A stretch of 64,000 nucleotides of DNA from Celeribacter persicus. Lineage in GTDB: Bacteria; Pseudomonadota; Alphaproteobacteria; Rhodobacterales; Rhodobacteraceae. Every line of letters starts with the position of its first letter. Position 1 is the first letter of the stretch. The stretch spans positions 21,296 to 85,295 of the forward strand of contig NZ_QAOH01000016.1 of NCBI RefSeq assembly GCF_003050785.1, read 5' to 3'. Shown here in pieces: positions 60,529-64,000 of the stretch. The notes beneath the pieces are model-generated. The model saw nothing but the letters and a program-made list of their open reading frames with translations. It was not told where the DNA came from and made no database searches. The position numbers and the translations under genes are program-made.

Positions 60529-61581
60529 GGCGTTGTTGCAGAAGTGCGCAGAAAGGAGGATTCACACTGCGAATCCATGAGGTTAATCAGCTTGCATGAC
60601 CAAGCCTGAAGCCGCCCGCTACCGCACGACAAACTGGACGTCCTATAACGATGCATTGCGGCGACGAGGGTCTCTGCTGATCTGGCTCGACAAGGATATG
60701 GTGTGGCTCGCTCCGAAGACCGGGCGCAATGGTCGTCCACCGGTGTTCAGCGATGCCGCGGTGCAATTCTGTCTGATGGTGAAGGTTCTGTTCGGGCTGC
60801 CGCTTCGGCAAACGACAGGGATGGTGGCGAGTATCCTGTCGATGGCCGGGCTCGACTGGCCCGTTCCCGATTTTTCCACCCTGAGCCGGCGGCAAAAAAC
60901 CATAGAGGTGCAGATCACGCAGCGTCGTGCGCCAGGTCCGCTGAACCTGCTGGTCGACAGCACGGGAATCAAGTTCTTAGGGGATGGGGAATGGCTGGCG
61001 CGCAAGCATGGCACCCACCGCCGACGCCAGTATCGCAAGGTCCATCTGGCAATGGATACCGCCACCGGGGACATCTGCGCGGTGGAGTTCACCTCCAGCG
61101 ACAAGGGTGACAGTCCCGTTCTGCCGGATCTCCTGGACCAAATCCCGCCCAATGAGACGATCGGCACCGTGACCGGAGACGGCGCGTTCGACACGCGCCG
61201 CTGCCACACCGCGATCCTGGAGCGCGGCGGCACCGCGATCATCCCCATCCGCAAGAATGGGCGGCGATGGCGGGAGGATTGCTCCGCTGCCAAAGCCCGC
61301 AACGAGATCCTTCGCGCGACCCAACGCCTCGGCCGAACCATCTGGAAGCGCTGGACCGGCTATCATGCCCGAAGTAGGGTCGAGGCGAAGATGCGATGCT
61401 TGAAGGCTTTTGGTGAGAGGATCGCATCACGTGACCCGGACCGCCAAACCGCCGAAATCCACATCCGCATTGCCCTCATGAACCGCTTTAACGCGCTCGG
61501 CACCGCCGAGATTGAACGCGTTGCCTGAACCAAAAGGGAAAGGGGGCTGCTCGCTCCGCCGCTGACTTCTGCAACAACGCC
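60529..61581 (+). mobile_element. IS5-family (IS903-group) insertion sequence
   Basis: A 1053-base element with perfect 17-bp terminal inverted repeats (GGCGTTGTTGCAGAAGT and its complement) and one transposase gene. The nine flanking bases differ (CGCTGGAAC left, CATCCAGAG right), so there is no target duplication, and the flanks belong to unrelated genes. An IS-mediated deletion or recombination between copies is likely. Confidence 0.92.
60596..61528 (+). CDS. IS5-family transposase
   Basis: A 310-residue DDE transposase of the IS903 group, apparently intact. It has an N-terminal helix-turn-helix and the acidic residues in LLVDSTGIK and VTGDGAFDTRRCH, with the C-terminal region HARSRVEAKMRCLKAFGERI. 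The start is the ATG at 60596. Confidence 0.95.
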   Translation: MTKPEAARYRTTNWTSYNDALRRRGSLLIWLDKDMVWLAPKTGRNGRPPVFSDAAVQFCLMVKVLFGLPLRQTTGMVASILSMAGLDWPVPDFSTLSRRQKTIEVQITQRRAPGPLNLLVDSTGIKFLGDGEWLARKHGTHRRRQYRKVHLAMDTATGDICAVEFTSSDKGDSPVLPDLLDQIPPNETIGTVTGDGAFDTRRCHTAILERGGTAIIPIRKNGRRWREDCSAAKARNEILRATQRLGRTIWKRWTGYHARSRVEAKMRCLKAFGERIASRDPDRQTAEIHIRIALMNRFNALGTAEIERVA

Positions 61582-62812
61582 CATCCAGAGAGGCAATTGC
61601 CTCCCCCCGGCCCAGAGGATAGCGAAGGTCCAGCCCAAGACTTGCGGTAAGCTCGGGCATATTCGGAACCCTGTTGCCATTCATCGCGCCAGTGGTGACT
61701 CCGTTCGGGACATCGACCAAGCGCGTTCTCGTCCAACCGACACCCCCACGAAGCGCCACATGAGGCGTCAACTCCGCCCGAAACTCGAGCTCGGCTCCAT
61801 AGCTTCGGTAATCCTGGTTATCGAACGCGAAACTCATTGTGGCCGCATCGAATGCCGTCAGCTGTCCGTCCGCGACATCGTTGTAGAACAGTGCGCCCGA
61901 CAGGCTGAGCCGGCCGTCCAAAAGCTCAGCTTTCGTGCCCAGTTCATAAGCCCAAGAAGTGGATGGCCGGAAGGGAGGCGTGTCCAGTCCCATATAGGCG
62001 TTCAAGGAATAACGTTCGAACCCCCCAGAAGCATACCCCCTGGAAATCGAGGCATAACTCATCCATTCATCGTTCCAGCGCCAGTCTACTGCAACGCGGC
62101 CAGTGACGTAGTCATCTTCGAAACTGCCGCTTTGCCGATGCCCTGGCACCGTGCCTGGAGCGCCATTCGAAACATAGGTCGTGTCGAAGGTCTGGCGATC
62201 GCGCGCGGCCCGCAGGCCTGCCGAGAAGGTCAGTCGGTCACTGACAGGCGCGGAGATGTCTCCGAAGACCGCAAGTGTCTGACTGGTGATCGTGGTGTCG
62301 TAATGTCCGTTCAGAGACGGGGAGTAATTGCTCTCCTGCGTTCGATCCATGTCATATCGGGAGCGGAAGTAGGACAGTCCCGCCACCCACTCAACTGGCG
62401 CTCCTTCAGGAGAATTCAGCCGAAATTCCTGACTGAAGACACGCTCGCCTTCATAAACGATTCCCCAGTCTTCGTCCGGATCGGAAAATTCACCTGGTGA
62501 CATAGGCATTCCGTAGTCCGATAAATACGTCGAATACAGGAACGAATCCGTATCATCGGTGATGGTTGTGACCGCGATATCCTGAAATCCCGTGATGGAG
62601 TGAAAGGTGAACCCCTCGAACTCGCGTTGGACGCTCAAACTGATATGATCAATCACGCGCTCGCCGACCTGCACCATGTCCGATCCGCTAACGGGAAAGT
62701 CGGGATGTTCTGCCCACAAATAAATTGGATTATTTCGCCTGTCGCGATCCCGACCCAGAACGAGGTCCGCGCTTAAAGGTCCATCAGGATCGAAGGCAAG
62801 CGAGATACCCCT
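61582..62812 (-). pseudogene. TonB-dependent receptor, internal fragment
   Basis: About 410 residues of the barrel of a TonB-dependent receptor are readable on the minus strand, for example SLSVQREFEGFTFHSITGFQ, SYASISRGYASGGFERYSLN, YELGTKAELLDGRLSLSGAL and PNMPELTASLGLDLRYPLGR. The plug domain and N-terminus are absent beyond about 62812, where pdxY sequence begins, and the C-terminal end is cut by the IS at 61581. It cannot make a working receptor. Confidence 0.85.
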
Positions 62813-62815
62813 TTC

Positions 62816-63646
62816 GTGATCTCGATCCAGAGCCAGGTGGTCTTCGGCCATGTCGGCAATTCCGCGGCGCTCTTCCCGATGCAGGCGGCAGGCCTCGAGG
62901 TCGCGGCGATCCCTACCGTGGTGTTCTCGAATACACCCGATTACCCGACCCTGCGCGGCCGCGCGCTGCCGCCAGAATTCTTTTCCGACCTGCTGCAAGG
63001 CGCGCGCGAACGCGGCCTTCCCGAACGGGCGGATTTTATCCTCACCGGCTATATCGGCTCGCTCGATGTGGCCGAGATGGTGGCGGATTTCGTGGCCGAG
63101 GCGAAGGCCGCGAACCCGCGCCTGCGCTACATCTGCGACCCGGTGATGGGCGACACCGGTCCCGGCCTCTATGTCCCCGAAGCCATCGCCGGCGTAATGC
63201 GCGACCGGCTGCTGCCGATGGCCGACATCGCCACGCCGAACCCATTCGAACTCGCCTGGCTCACCGGGCAGCAGATCCACACGTTGGCCGATCTTCAGGC
63301 GGCGCGCGAGGCGCTGCACATCGCGCCCGAAGCGCATCTGATCGCCACCGGCTGCGTGCTCGACGACACCGGCCCCGGGCAACTCGAGACGGTGCTCTTG
63401 GGCCCCGAAGGCCTCAGCCGCCACCCGACCAAGCGCCTGCCGATCTCCCTGCCCGGCACCGGCGATCTCTTCGCTGGGCTTGTGGTCGCGGGCATCGGGC
63501 GGGGCCTTGCCCTGCCCCGCGCCATCGAGACCGCCCAGACCCTAACCGCCCGCGCCCTCAGCCACGCCGAGGCGCTTGGTGCGGGCGAGGTGGTGCTAAG
63601 CGAGCCGGAATTTCGTCGCGCGCTGCTTTCGCTTGGGTCCGGCTGA
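62816..63646 (+). CDS. pdxY: pyridoxal kinase PdxY, 5' end possibly truncated
   Basis: A 276-residue PfkB-type vitamin kinase that phosphorylates pyridoxal. It reads ISIQSQVVFGHVGNSAALFP from the first codons, then YIGSLDVAEMVADFV, CDPVMGDTGPGLYVPEAIA, TPNPFELAWLTG and the catalytic LPGTGDLFAGLV. The GTG at 62816 has no ribosome-binding site, and normal PdxY has a few extra residues, so the native start may have been lost at the junction with the receptor fragment. It may be transcribed poorly or not at all. Confidence 0.82.
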   Translation: MISIQSQVVFGHVGNSAALFPMQAAGLEVAAIPTVVFSNTPDYPTLRGRALPPEFFSDLLQGARERGLPERADFILTGYIGSLDVAEMVADFVAEAKAANPRLRYICDPVMGDTGPGLYVPEAIAGVMRDRLLPMADIATPNPFELAWLTGQQIHTLADLQAAREALHIAPEAHLIATGCVLDDTGPGQLETVLLGPEGLSRHPTKRLPISLPGTGDLFAGLVVAGIGRGLALPRAIETAQTLTARALSHAEALGAGEVVLSEPEFRRALLSLGSG

Positions 63647-63905
63647 GGCCGGGTGACGCGGACATCGTGGCCTGATCAGTCTGCGCTTAGAGTTACCTGA
63701 CCTGCCCCGTTCAGGGTGCGAACGGACTGCCAAAATTCGTATGAAACCCGGTGGAGACTTATTCAGCGCAAGGAGGATTCTGCACGCTTGAATATCTATG
63801 CCTCCGGCCCTGAGCCGCCGATCGGCCCTTCCGGGGCATGTCGCCAAAGCGGTCACTTGAGCGTGGCGCAGCGTGAGGCGTGCGCAGACCTTTCAAGACA
63901 TTCAT
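63647..63905. other. 259-base region, nothing recognised
   Basis: Between pdxY and the IS3-type element there is no convincing frame, RNA or repeat. An AAGGAGGATTC block near 63770 resembles a stretch in the 5' part of the IS5 element but the match is short. Confidence 0.4.
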
Positions 63906-64000
63906 TGAGCTGCTGCCGGTTTCGTGGACACCGAGATAAGGTGTTAATGAAACTGGAGAATCTACATGACAAGAAGGATGTTCAGCCGCGAGTTCAAACA
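63906..64000 (+). mobile_element. start of an IS3-family element
   Basis: TGAGCTGCTGCCGGTTTCGTGGACACC at 63906 onward (described in two parts: TGAGCTGCTGCC and GGTTTCGTGGACACC) resembles the left end of IS3-family elements, and a transposase start lies 60 bases inside. The element continues past the window. Confidence 0.6.
63966..64000 (+). CDS. IS3-family transposase OrfA (5' end only)
   Basis: ATG 63966 preceded by GGAG gives MTRRMFSREFK, the usual opening of IS3-family OrfA proteins. The rest lies outside the window. Confidence 0.65.
   Translation, partial: MTRRMFSREFK

Larger units (their letters stand above)
55799..64000. mobile_element. left part of a genomic island in tRNA-Arg
   Basis: From the tRNA fragment to the right edge the gene content changes to an integrase, single transporter and redox genes, gene remnants and two insertion sequences. 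The other border, expected to carry a complete tRNA-Arg(CCG), is not in the window. No conjugation, phage structural or replication genes are visible here, so it cannot be classed as ICE or prophage. Confidence 0.65.

Noticed and set aside
61427..63424. 665-codon minus-strand frame
   Set aside because: It is a chance fusion of antisense pdxY, the real receptor fragment and antisense IS sequence; only the middle part is protein-like.
55799..64000. Prophage
   Set aside because: An integrase alone is present; no capsid, tail, lysis or phage replication genes are visible.

Overview
The window is a high-GC alphaproteobacterial chromosome segment. The conserved envelope gene order, the LpxI-type lipid A pathway, the FabF/ACP/LpxD locus, TRAP transport and the IalB-like and DUF882-like proteins point to the Rhodobacteraceae (Roseobacter group). 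This assignment rests on gene content and protein flavour only; no 16S or other marker gene is present.

Layout. (1) 1-2 kb: 3' end of mnmA and three small proteins (LprI-like, mini cytochrome c, zinc-ribbon). (2) 1.8-14.25 kb, minus strand: the envelope and translation operon pyrH-frr-uppS-cdsA-dxr-rseP-(43-aa membrane protein)-bamA-skp-fabZ-lpxA-lpxI-lpxB, which makes isoprenoid, lipid carrier, phospholipid and lipid A precursors and assembles outer-membrane proteins. (3) 14.4-31.3 kb: housekeeping genes (miaA, AraC regulator, lytic transglycosylase, ssb, universal stress protein, GGDEF protein, aroB-aroK, a 45-aa membrane peptide, a periplasmic protein, xerD, transglutaminase-like protein, CorC-like protein, rlmJ, RTX protein, HerA-like ATPase). 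(4) 31.4-31.8 kb: two RNA-like transcription units without ORFs. The first has two hairpins with anti-Shine-Dalgarno loops and a terminator, the architecture of the CcsR/cuckoo sRNA family. (5) 31.9-38.5 kb: IalB-like protein, fabF-acp-lpxD, an L,D-transpeptidase and a Tat-exported DUF882 protein. (6) 38.6-41.3 kb: a tiny putative lipoprotein, a striking inverted repeat, and a two-gene octaheme cytochrome c plus cytochrome b unit.

(7) 41.5-55.5 kb: a catabolic region that appears to act on an N-containing aromatic. It encodes a RutA-like flavin monooxygenase, three regulators, an SDR, a StyA/indole-monooxygenase-like oxygenase with its flavin reductase, an anthraniloyl-CoA monooxygenase/reductase-like bifunctional enzyme, another SDR, three hotdog thioesterases, a RidA protein and a TRAP transporter. 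The parts fit an indole-to-anthranilate-to-aminobenzoyl-CoA route, but no CoA ligase is present, and the RutA-like enzyme may replace the usual ring-opening enzyme. This is the most promising candidate for an undescribed system, and its substrate is inferred, not shown.

(8) 55.75-64 kb: the left end of a genomic island. A 3' fragment of tRNA-Arg(CCG) abuts a P4-like tyrosine integrase. Beyond it lie an MFS transporter beside a decayed LysR gene, an Rrf2 regulator divergent from a thioredoxin-reductase-like flavoprotein, a methyltransferase cut by an IS5-family (IS903-group) element without target duplication, a TonB receptor fragment, a near-complete pdxY, and the start of an IS3-family element running off the window.
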